From a virus, in IMG/VR virus record IMGVR_UViG_3300031758_000189, positions 1 through 39,684 of that record: a stretch of DNA of 39,684 nucleotides, one strand, 5' to 3'. A program made the position numbers and the translations under genes. The notes beneath the pieces were generated by a model. The model saw only the letters and a list, made by a program, of their open reading frames with translations, searched no databases and was not told the DNA's origin. Positions 6,761 to 13,729 of this stretch are shown here, in pieces (positions within the stretch are counted from its first letter, which is position 1; every line of letters starts with the position of its first letter).

Positions 6761-9057
6761 TACATCATTCCTTCAGGCGATTGGCCGGGTTCTTCTGGCG
6801 GTGCCATTGCTTCTTCCATACCCATTTCTGGCATTTGCTGCATCTCTGGCGCCTCTTCCATGCCCATCTCAGGCATTGGTGGCTGCTGGGGCTGCATCAT
6901 CTCTTCGTCCATCTGAGGCTGCTCACGCATCTCAGGTGCGCCGCCAATCAGGTCGCCTGTGTCCATCGCCGCTGCGATTGTGCCCATGACGATGTCTTGG
7001 ATTTGCTCAGGTGACATACTGTTCTGGACAGCCGAAATGCGCTTCGTTTCGGCGTCGTAGGCGTCTACCTGCGCCTTGTACTCCTTGATGTCCACTTCGC
7101 GCTGCGCGACACTGTCCTGAACATTCTGGATGATGTCTGTCATCCGGTTCAGTTCTTGCGTCATGGCTTCCATCTGCTGCTGTGCGGCCATCATCTCAGG
7201 CGACTGATCGCCTTCCGACAATACCTTTGGATCGAGGATTTTCTTGAAGCGGGCTGCCATTTCCTGCGCGCCGGGCCAATCCATGTTCTTGATGAACAAA
7301 TCGCCAGCAACCGACCAAAGTGCCGGGTTGGATTGCAAAATCTGGCTCATGGCGTCGAGGGCTTCTTGACGCTTCGTCATATAGCCGGGGCCAGTTGTGA
7401 CCATGACGTCGTATGTACCAACGCCGGGGTTGTAGACCTTTTCGATCAGCGCGCCCATTTCGTCGCGGATTTCCTTTACAGGCTCTTTCTGCGTCGGGTT
7501 GAACTTGACCATGTCAACGTCACCGTCAACGCCGATGATGCGTGCGATGCGCTGCGTGTCGTAAATCTTCGGTATCAGGTCTACGATCTGGCGTGTGATG
7601 TGCCGGATGGCACGCGCAAGGTTGTCTACGTAGTGGTACGTACCGACATCGCCCTGCTTTTCACGCGCTACGATGGCCTTAGCCGACCGTTCGTTGCCCT
7701 GTTGACCCAGCGAGGCGTCATACTGGCCTGTGGTGGCCTTAATATCCTCACCAGCGCCCATTTTAGCCTGTATCAGACCTGTTTGGGGTAGCGGGGGTGC
7801 TGCACGCTGGGGCAGCGGCAAAACAGCTCCAGCGCCGTCTGTGACGTCTGGGTTGACTTCCAGATACGGCCAGTTGGTCGTATTGGCAGTCTTCCACTGC
7901 ATTTCGTAGCCCTCGAACTGGCCGCCGTAACCGATAAACGGTGCTTTTGGCGCCAGCGCCAGCATTTCTGCTTCTTGGCTGGTCCAGTAGTTGTACATAC
8001 GCTGGGCGTCCTTGGCGTTACGCACAAGACCAGAGATGTACAGCTTGCCTTCGACTTCCCATTCGTTACCGACGACGCGCACGACAGGTATCCACTTGCC
8101 GGGCCATTCACGCTCGTCGAGGATGTCGAACCCGTTGGTCTTCATCCACATGACCTTCTGGCGGTCTACTTCGCGTGAGCGAATAGGCTTACCAAACATC
8201 ATCTGCAAATTGGCGTCTTGCGGCGTGCCTTTAAAAGCTGTCTGATTGTCTGGATACAGGTTCAGCGTAGCTTTTTCATACGACTTGTAAAAGTATTCCG
8301 CGATGCGGATGGTGTCTTCAGCCAGCCACTGCGCCATGCTTTCGTTGCCAACGCCCTGCGACATGATGGTCGAGACAGGTGATGCGTCGGGGAACATACG
8401 CTCATAGTCGGAAATCAGAATGTCTTCGGTGACAAAGCACCATTCAGCGTCTGCGCCGCATGGGTCTTGGATCGTTGGGTCCATGTAGACGCTGAACGCG
8501 TTGCGGACACGGCCAATCTTGATGTCTTGGTCGAAACTTTCTTCGTTGCAATACTCAGTCAGCAGGCGGATATAGCCTTCGCCGTAGGTGACTTGGTTGT
8601 CGCAGGCGGTGTCATAGGCAACGTCAGCGTCTGACATATACTCGATGTGGCGCACCACACCGTTGAAAATCTCTGCTACCTGCACGTCAGCGTTGTCATC
8701 AGCAGGGATGACCTTACCGCTAGGGCGGTTTTGACGCTGTTCGTTGGTGACTTGACGGACGTGCTGCGGCAATTTGTTAATTGTCAGGCAGGGACGTGCG
8801 TTAATTGTCTGCCCTTGGACGCTTCCGCGGGTCGCCAGCACGTCAGCAGGCCACTGCCACTGGTTGTCAGGGCTGCCGGCCATAAACCGCAGGTCGTCCA
8901 GTTCGTCTTCACGGCTGTCAGAGTACGCAGCCTGCGCCATTTGCAGGCGCGACCGCATGGTTGCCATCTTGTCATGGTCGTCGCCGGTCGTTTTTGGCGC
9001 GTTAGAGCCTACGTTGGCGACTTTGCCTGCTGTGTTGATGCCTGTAGGGTCGGCCAT
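6760..9057 (-). CDS. Portal protein, P22-like (765 aa)
   Basis: Forms the dodecameric DNA entry/exit vertex. Size (P22 gp1 is 725 aa), position after terminase, and the DELDDLRFMAGSPDNQWQWP region at about 50-70 fit the P22-type portal family, as do RPCLTINKLPQHVRQVTNEQ at about 88-107 and the GNERSAKAIVAREKQGD segment. The N-terminal 35 residues are Gly/Thr/Lys rich. Residues about 620-680 form a coiled coil (QQQMEAMTQELNRMTDIIQN), corresponding to the barrel region of long portals. The last 60 residues are an unusual Met/Pro/Glu/Gln-rich tail with two MPEMGMEEA repeats. Long antisense frames opposite this gene are shadows. Confidence 0.92.
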   Translation of the reverse strand: MADPTGINTAGKVANVGSNAPKTTGDDHDKMATMRSRLQMAQAAYSDSREDELDDLRFMAGSPDNQWQWPADVLATRGSVQGQTINARPCLTINKLPQHVRQVTNEQRQNRPSGKVIPADDNADVQVAEIFNGVVRHIEYMSDADVAYDTACDNQVTYGEGYIRLLTEYCNEESFDQDIKIGRVRNAFSVYMDPTIQDPCGADAEWCFVTEDILISDYERMFPDASPVSTIMSQGVGNESMAQWLAEDTIRIAEYFYKSYEKATLNLYPDNQTAFKGTPQDANLQMMFGKPIRSREVDRQKVMWMKTNGFDILDEREWPGKWIPVVRVVGNEWEVEGKLYISGLVRNAKDAQRMYNYWTSQEAEMLALAPKAPFIGYGGQFEGYEMQWKTANTTNWPYLEVNPDVTDGAGAVLPLPQRAAPPLPQTGLIQAKMGAGEDIKATTGQYDASLGQQGNERSAKAIVAREKQGDVGTYHYVDNLARAIRHITRQIVDLIPKIYDTQRIARIIGVDGDVDMVKFNPTQKEPVKEIRDEMGALIEKVYNPGVGTYDVMVTTGPGYMTKRQEALDAMSQILQSNPALWSVAGDLFIKNMDWPGAQEMAARFKKILDPKVLSEGDQSPEMMAAQQQMEAMTQELNRMTDIIQNVQDSVAQREVDIKEYKAQVDAYDAETKRISAVQNSMSPEQIQDIVMGTIAAAMDTGDLIGGAPEMREQPQMDEEMMQPQQPPMPEMGMEEAPEMQQMPEMGMEEAMAPPEEPGQSPEGMM

Positions 9058-9060
9058 GTG

Positions 9061-9201
9061 CTATTTCTTGCCCTTCTTGGCGGCTTCCCGCTTAACGCTG
9101 TAGGCAATAGCTACAGCTTGCTTGACAGGCTTGCCAGCATTTACTTCCGCCTTGATGTTCTTACGAAACGCGGCTTTACCTGTCGATTTGACGAGCGGCA
9201 T
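9061..9201 (-). CDS. Tiny Lys-rich conserved phage protein (46 aa)
   Basis: ATG 9199-9201 to TAG 9061-9063 encodes 46 residues beginning MPLVKSTGKAAFRKNIKAE, then GKPVKQAVAIAYSVKREAA and a Lys-rich C-terminus. This short family (GKPxKQAVAIAYSVKREA) is familiar from environmental podoviruses and other phages and has no assigned function. It is strongly basic, so nucleic-acid or virion association is plausible. It is the last of three basic mini-genes between terminase large and portal and stops 3 bases before the portal start. Confidence 0.75.
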   Translation of the reverse strand: MPLVKSTGKAAFRKNIKAEVNAGKPVKQAVAIAYSVKREAAKKGKK

Positions 9202-9203
9202 GA

Positions 9204-9425
9204 TTATTTCTTCTTCGTTGGCGTTGGCTTCATCATCGTCGTTGTACGGATGACTTGCACTGGCTTGGCAGCTTTTACCATTTCTGGACCGCGTGTCGTG
9301 CCTTCGCGGGCTACAGCTTTCATAGCTGCACGCGCACGGGCTGGATCGCGGTTAGCCATAGCGGCTTTTTCAGCCTTAATAGTACCAGACTTGTACAATG
9401 CTTTGGTGTATTTGTTGGCTGGCAT
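9204..9425 (-). CDS. Small basic hypothetical protein (73 aa)
   Basis: The chosen start is ATG 9425 (MPANKYTKALYKSGTIKAEK), which lies just after the stop of the 56-aa gene (TAA 9427-9429). A longer frame upstream would overlap that gene out of frame. The product is Lys/Ala/Thr rich, with RDPARARAAMKAVAREG near residue 27 and PTPTKKK at the C-terminus. Strongly basic and low in hydrophobic residues. Middle member of the three basic mini-genes. Function unknown. Confidence 0.65.
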   Translation of the reverse strand: MPANKYTKALYKSGTIKAEKAAMANRDPARARAAMKAVAREGTTRGPEMVKAAKPVQVIRTTTMMKPTPTKKK

Positions 9426-9426
9426 A

Positions 9427-9597
9427 TTACTTACCCTTCTTAGCTGGTTTTTTAGCTGTTTTGGCGCTCTCTTTGAACGCTTTGGCTGTTGGTGCGCCTT
9501 TAGCGCCGGGTTTACGCATTTTTTCACCTGATCCGGCAGCAATTCGCGCCTTTTTGGCGTGAATGTTTGCGTACAGACCTTTTTTAGCGTCCGCCAT
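9427..9597 (-). CDS. Small Lys/Ala-rich conserved phage protein (56 aa)
   Basis: ATG 9597 gives MADAKKGLYANIHAKKARIA followed by AGSGEKMRKPGAKGAPTAKA and a Lys-rich tail. The upstream extension to 9615 would overlap terminase large. The GLYANIHAKxxRIxAGSGEKMRKPGxKGAPT pattern is a widespread tiny phage protein found next to terminase or portal genes, with no known function. Its start lies 2 bases after the terminase stop (TGA 9600-9602), so it is part of the late operon. Confidence 0.75.
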   Translation of the reverse strand: MADAKKGLYANIHAKKARIAAGSGEKMRKPGAKGAPTAKAFKESAKTAKKPAKKGK

Positions 9598-9599
9598 GC

Positions 9600-11126
9600 T
9601 CAAGAACCCATCCATGATGTAGATATTCCCTGTGGAGAATAACTGCTCGTGCGTCGCTTGTCAACGCGTGCTTCGCGGTGTGCGATAGGAAATGCAAACG
9701 TGACCGCGATGGCGTCCGCAGCGTCTGGTGAGGCCAGCCCGCGCGACTTCATGTCCTTCTTGCTTTCGAGGAATATCGTCCCCTTGCTGTCAGGCTTTAT
9801 CTTCGGGCTTATCAGGTCCGTTTTCAGGAACCGATCTGCTGGTATGTGTGCCGTTTTTAGCCATTCTCGCATGGCGCCCCACATCTCAGCGCGCTTGTTG
9901 CCGTACATCATCTGCTTCATGGCCTTATTGCCGAAGTTTACGCCGCGTATCTTGTACCGCTGCTCTTTCAGCCGGTCTACGATGCCTGCGCCTAGCCCGC
10001 CTTCGTCGATGACGACCAGCGCCGGCTTATATTCCTCTATCGCTTCGATGACATGGCCGACCACTTCCATCGTGTCAGCGCCTTTCAGCCGCTTGATGGC
10101 GATGAGATCGCGGCCCTGCCGCACAGCGATGACGGTAGCGTCAGCGCCGAAGCGCGCAGGGTCAACACCGATAGCGATGGGTGCCGTTTCATCCTTATGC
10201 TTGGGCCGTGCCATCGCGTCGTCCACCAAATTGACGCCGATAAACTGATCATCGCCTTCCGACGGGAACTTTCCGAACACTTCGACGTGCGCTTGGTAGC
10301 TGTCAGGCCCATATTCGTCGATAATGCGCTGGTACAGGTTTTTGTCTGTACCCTCGACTTCGCGCGCGTCGATGTTGCGCGTTTGCCAGAACGCCCGCTT
10401 GCTGTGGAATGTCTCGTAAAAATAGCCAGTGTTCCGCCGCGGGTTGGAAAAGGCAACATGAAAGCGGTGCGGCGTGTTTTCTGTGAAGAAACCATCAGAC
10501 ACAGACCATATTGAGTCTGGAATACCGCTGGCTTCGTCGAAGATCAGCAGCACACCGTCGAAGTTATGGACACCCGCGTAAGCGTCAGGGTTCTCTTCCG
10601 ACCACAGCCGGCCTTCGACGGACCAGTAGCGCGTGCCTTTCTTGAGGTCGCGCTCGACCAGTTCCGTTAACCATTTGGCGGGCATGATGCGTGTGGCGGC
10701 TATCTCGAACCAGTGACTGTTGAGCGACATCGCCAGCCACTTGGTAATCTCTGCCCATGTGACGGAGCGTAACTGCGCCTCAGAGTTTGCCGACACGATG
10801 GTCGTCGAGCCGATGCGTGTGGATAGCATCCATATTGTCAGCCAGCTTACTAAGGCTGACTTGCCGATCCCGCGGCCTGACGCAATCGCCAGCCGCATGG
10901 TGTCATAATCTATCTTGCCGTTGTTCTGCTTGATGTGGTCGCGTAGCGTGCCTAGCACTTCGCGTTGCCATTTACGCGGTCCTTGAAAATGCTCCAGCGG
11001 CGTACCCTTTTCGCCCCACGGGAATGTCAGCAATACAAAAGCTAGTGGATCATCCTTGATCGTCGGCGACCATAGCCGCGACATCAATTCCATCTCTTCC
11101 GATGCGCTGTAAATCGGCTGCTGCAT
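9600..11126 (-). CDS. terL: Terminase large subunit (508 aa)
   Basis: ATP-driven DNA packaging motor and headful/site nuclease. The Walker A-like SGRGIGKSA is at residues 83-91, Walker B LLIFDEAS at 193-200, followed by a SNPRRNTGYFYE coupling segment at about 227-238. The C-terminal RNase H-fold nuclease shows IGVDPARFGADATVIAV (Asp322), VVIDEGGLGAGIVDRL (Asp374) and DAADAIAVTF near 475. Length is normal. The start at 11126 overlaps the small-subunit gene by 77 bases in another frame. Its class by signature (P22-like headful or other) cannot be fixed by eye; absence of true terminal repeats agrees with headful packaging. Confidence 0.95.
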   Translation of the reverse strand: MQQPIYSASEEMELMSRLWSPTIKDDPLAFVLLTFPWGEKGTPLEHFQGPRKWQREVLGTLRDHIKQNNGKIDYDTMRLAIASGRGIGKSALVSWLTIWMLSTRIGSTTIVSANSEAQLRSVTWAEITKWLAMSLNSHWFEIAATRIMPAKWLTELVERDLKKGTRYWSVEGRLWSEENPDAYAGVHNFDGVLLIFDEASGIPDSIWSVSDGFFTENTPHRFHVAFSNPRRNTGYFYETFHSKRAFWQTRNIDAREVEGTDKNLYQRIIDEYGPDSYQAHVEVFGKFPSEGDDQFIGVNLVDDAMARPKHKDETAPIAIGVDPARFGADATVIAVRQGRDLIAIKRLKGADTMEVVGHVIEAIEEYKPALVVIDEGGLGAGIVDRLKEQRYKIRGVNFGNKAMKQMMYGNKRAEMWGAMREWLKTAHIPADRFLKTDLISPKIKPDSKGTIFLESKKDMKSRGLASPDAADAIAVTFAFPIAHREARVDKRRTSSYSPQGISTSWMGS

Positions 11127-11550
11127 TTGGTGTGTTATCCTCTAGCTGGGGTATCTCAAGATACGTCCCTTCGATGACGCGCTGCTGTGCCTTTTCGAGC
11201 GCGCCTGTAATGCTGATCTGCTGGTCAATGTTCACGTCGATCTGCTGCTTGGCTACCCAGCCGTGCTGATGCTTGAGTATCTCCAGCGCAGCCTTGCTGT
11301 CGCCATCGCGCGCCGCTTCGTACATCGTCTTTGCCGCTGTGTATTCGCCGTCGCTGCGACCTTTGATCTCAGCCATCTCCACCAGCGGGTCAGCGTCGGC
11401 CAGCACGCGGAACTGCCGCGGGGTTAATCCAGCCGCCATAGCAAGGCTGTCACCTTTCAGGCCGTAGCGGGCAGCTTCATAGATTGCCTCTAGCCGCGCC
11501 TCGGTGGCTTGCGTCCGTTCTGGTGTGAATGGCAGTGAGTAAAAAGTCAT
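11050..11550 (-). CDS. terS: Terminase small subunit (166 aa)
   Basis: DNA-recognition partner of the packaging motor. The start chosen is ATG 11550 (MTFYSLPFTPERTQ); a TTG at 11586 would lengthen it by 12 residues but lies inside the candidate promoter. Residues about 20-60 (YEAARYGLKGDSLAMAAGLT, PRQFRVLADADP) form a helix-turn-helix like that of terminase small subunits. A helical central part (AKTMYEAARDGDSKAALEIL) and an acidic C-terminus follow. It overlaps the large subunit by 77 bases. No ribosome binding site is visible. A TATAGT -10 ends 7 bases before the ATG, which suggests leaderless initiation. Confidence 0.85.
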   Translation of the reverse strand: MTFYSLPFTPERTQATEARLEAIYEAARYGLKGDSLAMAAGLTPRQFRVLADADPLVEMAEIKGRSDGEYTAAKTMYEAARDGDSKAALEILKHQHGWVAKQQIDVNIDQQISITGALEKAQQRVIEGTYLEIPQLEDNTPNAAADLQRIGRDGIDVAAMVADDQG

Positions 11551-11557
11551 TGGGCGT

Positions 11558-11586
11558 ACTATAGTGTGTTGCAAACCGGATTGCAA
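11558..11586 (-). promoter_or_regulatory. Candidate late promoter for terminase operon with overlapping palindrome
   Basis: Read on the minus strand: TTGCAA (11581-11586), a 17-base spacer, then TATAGT (11558-11563), with the ATG of terS 7 bases further on. The segment 11569-11586 is a near-perfect palindrome (TTGCAA, CCGG core, TTGCAA) covering the -35 box and half the spacer, a typical operator position. The -10 matches the sigma70 consensus at 5 of 6 bases and the -35 at 4 of 6. Confidence 0.5.
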
Positions 11587-12131
11587 AAAAATAAAAATTG
11601 TTTGCGATAGGTGCCCGTGACAGTCACGCGGCCCAAGGCCCTACCCCTACCCCCTCCAGCCAGCCGGCGTTCTGGTTCTGTTCTGTCGCGTAGATTTTCG
11701 GTTGGCCTTTTGGCTTTACGTTTACGTCAACGTAAAGAAAAACACATCGGCTGCTATGCTGCACTGCAACATGGGCGTTCTGGGTCATGGCTGCGCGGGT
11801 CATGACTGCGTGGCCAATTTGCGTGGGCGAGTGGTGACTAGCCAAACTAGCCAGTTTACAATTGTTAACAAAACTAGGCGTTCTGGGTCATCGGATTACA
11901 AGTCATCCTTAGAAAGTATACATTCTAACCATATAGGTTAATTATATACTTTTTTGTTACTGACTTAACAATCCATTACCCAGAACGCCCAGTTTCCGCG
12001 CTGACACGCAGAAATCCGTGACTTTTCGCTAGGCAATTTAGGCCGAAATCATAGCCCAACAAATGACTATTTCGCCCATGTCGATTGCCCAACAATTACC
12101 CAACATTTCACCCGCGCAAAAACTAGGCAAC

Positions 12132-12179
12132 TTTCTGGGTCATTTGTTGGGCTATTTTTCACGCCAAATGACCCAGAAA
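12132..12179. repeat. 15-bp perfect inverted repeat around an 18-base loop
   Basis: The arm TTTCTGGGTCATTTG at 12132-12146 is exactly complementary to CAAATGACCCAGAAA at 12165-12179. The left arm overlaps the right arm of a second, longer-range 16-bp inverted repeat (12051-12066 with 12140-12155), so two alternative pairings compete. It lies about 16 bases from the DnaA box and 50 bases upstream of the early promoter. Confidence 0.75.
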
Positions 12180-12194
12180 TTGCCCAGAAATATC

Positions 12195-12203
12195 TGTGGA
12201 TAA
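12195..12203 (-). promoter_or_regulatory. DnaA box (TTATCCACA)
   Basis: The minus strand reads TTATCCACA, a perfect match to the classical DnaA box TTATNCACA. It is flanked by a run of T residues and by the inverted repeats of the control region. A single box by chance is possible, but its position in the repeat-rich divergent gap favours a role in replication initiation by the host. Confidence 0.55.
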
Positions 12204-12229
12204 CTTTTTTAGTGCAACACATTTTGTTG

Positions 12230-12258
12230 TTGACACTATGACAAAGAGGGTAGATAAG
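12230..12258 (+). promoter_or_regulatory. Candidate early promoter
   Basis: TTGACA at 12230-12235 is a perfect -35. A 17-base spacer leads to GATAAG (12253-12258), a 4-of-6 -10 match; TAGATA at 12251 is an alternative. The first early gene starts at 12285 after GAGGAA. This is the only strong sigma70-like -35 in the divergent gap facing the early cluster. Confidence 0.5.
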
Positions 12259-12284
12259 AGGGCATCAACAGTGAGGAAATTGAT

Positions 12285-12491
12285 ATGACATACAACATTA
12301 TCGAAACTAGCGGACTTTATCCTAATACACGCAAAAACGTATTGGCTAACGCTGACAGCTTGGCTGACGCAATCGCACTGGCGCACAAGCTGTTCACGAT
12401 CATCGACCTTGAACGTGATCCGCTCAATCAACATTGCGCTGACTTCTTCACATCATGCGGACGCGTGATGCAAATTGAGCCACGCGCTTAA
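12285..12491 (+). CDS. Early small hypothetical protein (68 aa)
   Basis: First gene of the rightward early cluster, with GAGGA 8 bases before the ATG. The product (MTYNIIETSGLYPNTRKNVL, then ANADSLADAIALAHKLFTII) looks like a short beta-hairpin followed by a helix and ends QIEPRA. The N-terminal part resembles the small strand-helix folds common in phage early proteins that bind host factors. No function recognised. Confidence 0.65.
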   Translation: MTYNIIETSGLYPNTRKNVLANADSLADAIALAHKLFTIIDLERDPLNQHCADFFTSCGRVMQIEPRA

Positions 12492-12516
12492 CATCAATCA
12501 ATAGGATCAACACAAC

Positions 12517-12711
12517 ATGATTGACTATATCGACATCGCAGACCGCCGTTGGACTATCCGCCGCACTTGCATAGACACACCGGGCCGCGCGTATGCTGCC
12601 CGCCTTGTGGACGAATACGACGTTAACGTGCTGCCGAAGTTAGGCATAGGTTTTTATGCCGAAACTATCGACGACATCCGCCACCAGTTAAGCGGAGGGC
12701 AAATGGCATGA
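12517..12711 (+). CDS. Early small hypothetical protein (64 aa)
   Basis: Encodes MIDYIDIADRRWTIRRTCID followed by TPGRAYAARLVDEYDVNVLP and a helix TIDDIRHQLSGGQMA. A mixed strand-helix layout, neutral, no membrane segment. The upstream AGGATCAACACAAC contains an AGGA site. Its TGA overlaps the ATG of the next gene (ATGA), so the two are coupled. Function unknown. Confidence 0.65.
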   Translation: MIDYIDIADRRWTIRRTCIDTPGRAYAARLVDEYDVNVLPKLGIGFYAETIDDIRHQLSGGQMA

Positions 12712-12905
12712 CATACACAATGGACATCGAAACAGCGGAGGGCGTCAAGCCACATGGCTTTCATCTTGGCACGGACATCAAGATTGCGCGTCAATTCGCA
12801 ATCGAGGCGCTTAATCGCGCCGGCACGTTAAGTGTCGCCATCCGTGGCGATAAAGGCAAGCTGGTTGAGATACTCGATTACCGCTGCATGGACATTGAGG
12901 AGTGA
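12708..12905 (+). CDS. Early small hypothetical protein (65 aa)
   Basis: Starts MTYTMDIETAEGVKPHGFHL, continues TDIKIARQFAIEALNRAGTL and ends LDYRCMDIEE. The arrangement (strand, helix with conserved-looking ARQFAIEAL, strands SVAIRGDKGKLVEILDY) resembles small phage proteins of the same design as its neighbour at 12285. Start codon overlaps the previous stop by four bases. Function unknown. Confidence 0.65.
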   Translation: MTYTMDIETAEGVKPHGFHLGTDIKIARQFAIEALNRAGTLSVAIRGDKGKLVEILDYRCMDIEE

Positions 12906-12910
12906 GCGAC

Positions 12911-13138
12911 ATGACACAGACAGTTTCACAATATTACATCGAAGGCATTAGCGAGGGCGTCTCCATGTGGAAGGCATGGAAGGCGCAAGGCATGGCCGAT
13001 GCCGAATTGCCAGCCCTTGCACAAGCGCATCTCGACAACATCAAGCGCACAGCGCGGACATTCGACGCACAATCACCAGTCGGTCAGATGTTGCGTGGAG
13101 AGCGCGACTTTTGGCGCAACAAACTAAAGAAAACCTAA
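12911..13138 (+). CDS. Early small helical hypothetical protein (75 aa)
   Basis: ATG 12911 is preferred over GTG 12902 because GGAG (12898-12901) is 9 bases upstream of the ATG. The product starts MTQTVSQYYIEGISEGVSMW and is Trp/Lys/Arg rich, with GMADAELPALAQAHLDNIKR as a long helix and ERDFWRNKLKKT at the end. Probably a small helical bundle. No function recognised. Confidence 0.6.
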   Translation: MTQTVSQYYIEGISEGVSMWKAWKAQGMADAELPALAQAHLDNIKRTARTFDAQSPVGQMLRGERDFWRNKLKKT

Positions 13139-13144
13139 CACCAT

Positions 13145-13162
13145 GTTAGCCGCGCAGCTAAC
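13145..13162 (+). other. Hairpin in early intergenic leader
   Basis: GTTAGC and GCTAAC form a perfect 6-bp stem around CGCGCA in the 73-base gap before the 87-aa gene. No T-tract follows, so it may influence translation or mRNA stability of the downstream gene rather than terminate. Confidence 0.35.
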
Positions 13163-13211
13163 GGTCGCGCGGCGTTCATGGCGCTAGTGCCAATTATAGG
13201 AGTGAGAAACT

Positions 13212-13475
13212 ATGACAGACAATACTTGCAACGGATGGCGTAACGCAGCGACGTGGACAGTTGGGCTTTGGTTCAATGACGGATGGGCTGAAATGGCAGA
13301 AGAGGGCGACGATATCACAGCCGACTATTGCCGCGATATGGTCGAAGAGTATGTTTACGATCTGATCGGACGCGATAGCACCACAGCCGGTTTCATCTGG
13401 GATATGCTCGACCTTAACGCTGTCGATTGGGACGCATTGGCAGAACATCACACACCCGTAGGTGAGGACGCATGA
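13212..13475 (+). CDS. Early protein with NGWxNxATWxVxLW motif (87 aa)
   Basis: The N-terminal CNGWRNAATWTVGLWFNDGW matches a motif seen in many small phage and plasmid proteins (NGWxNxxTWxVxLW), a family without a confirmed function. The rest is very acidic (EMAEEGDDITADYCRDMVEE) with helical character, so the protein may mimic DNA or bind a host protein; that is speculation from charge. RBS GGAG lies about 9 bases upstream. Its TGA overlaps the ATG of a 29-aa membrane peptide. Confidence 0.7.
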   Translation: MTDNTCNGWRNAATWTVGLWFNDGWAEMAEEGDDITADYCRDMVEEYVYDLIGRDSTTAGFIWDMLDLNAVDWDALAEHHTPVGEDA

Positions 13476-13561
13476 TCGCCCATATCGCCGCCCTATCCCT
13501 ATTCGCTGGCGCTGGCGCGCTGGCGATATGGTCAATCATTCACACATTGAAAGGAAACTGA
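13472..13561 (+). CDS. Tiny single-pass membrane peptide (29 aa)
   Basis: The ATG overlaps the previous stop (ATGA). The 29 codons encode one hydrophobic helix, LSLFAGAGALAIWSIIH, with a short Lys-containing end. The last codons double as the start of the repeated leader of the next gene. Translation is plausible by coupling, but a frame this short could also be a coupling device without a functional product. Confidence 0.4.
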   Translation: MIAHIAALSLFAGAGALAIWSIIHTLKGN

Positions 13562-13568
13562 ACCATGA
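13549..13568 (+). repeat. 20-base translation leader, copy 1
   Basis: GAAAGGAAACTGAACCATGA, containing a strong AAAGGA site and the ATG of the 50-aa gene, is identical to 13897-13916. A third, diverged copy is at 14930-14947. The exact repetition of spacer as well as Shine-Dalgarno suggests recent duplication or selection on this leader. Confidence 0.7.
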
Positions 13569-13717
13569 CATTCTATTATGAGGCCGACAGCAAAACGGGG
13601 AGCGGTGTGACCGCATGGGATGATTGCTATCTAAACGCAACATCTGAGGCTGACGCACTGGCGCAGCTTGAGAGCCGAGGCGTTAATGTAACGCATATTG
13701 AACAAGTGCAAGATTAG
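13565..13717 (+). CDS. Early tiny hypothetical protein (50 aa)
   Basis: Starts at ATG 13565 behind AAAGGA and ends at TAG 13715-13717. The product begins MTFYYEADSKTGSGVTAWDD and contains EADALAQLESRGVNVTHIEQ. This strand-helix-strand outline resembles the 68-aa product at 12285, hinting at a common small fold. Function unknown. Confidence 0.6.
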   Translation: MTFYYEADSKTGSGVTAWDDCYLNATSEADALAQLESRGVNVTHIEQVQD

Positions 13718-13729
13718 GAGCGCATAACC

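Larger units (their letters stand above)
11587..12284. other. Divergent non-coding control region, candidate replication origin
   Basis: With the promoter segment beside it, this makes a 734-bp gap (11551-12284) between leftward late genes and rightward early genes. No credible gene is seen. It holds an inverted repeat at 11714-11720/11731-11737, GGGCGTTCTGGGTCAT at 11773-11788 with a near copy at 11876-11891 and an inverted one-mismatch copy at 11975-11990, and an AT-rich tract at about 11895-11965. ACTAGSC words are repeated (11838-11852, 11873-11879, 12122-12127), with CCCAACA at 12054, 12088 and 12100. A perfect 16-bp inverted repeat pairs 12051-12066 with 12140-12155, and a perfect 15-bp one pairs 12132-12146 with 12165-12179. 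A consensus DnaA box is at 12195-12203. Repeats, AT-rich DNA and a DnaA box together suggest an origin; repressor binding is the alternative. Confidence 0.6.

Noticed and set aside
7156-7791. 211-codon plus-strand open frame opposite portal
   Set aside because: Antisense shadow; no supporting signal, and it would need transcription against the late operon.
8647-9531. 294-codon plus-strand open frame opposite portal
   Set aside because: It runs antisense through the portal gene and three mini-genes, has no ribosome binding site or domain and an amino-acid composition typical of a reverse-strand shadow.
11551-11564. CACACTATAGTACG resembles part of a T7 RNA polymerase promoter
   Set aside because: Only the ACTATAG core matches, no phage RNA polymerase gene is seen in the window, and the segment fits a host-type -10 box better.
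11702-11941. 79-codon frame in the divergent gap
   Set aside because: It runs through the repeat words and AT-rich tract, has no ribosome binding site and its product resembles no protein.
12159-12434. 91-codon minus-strand frame over the early promoter
   Set aside because: It would overlap the DnaA box, promoter and first early gene in antisense; no start signal.
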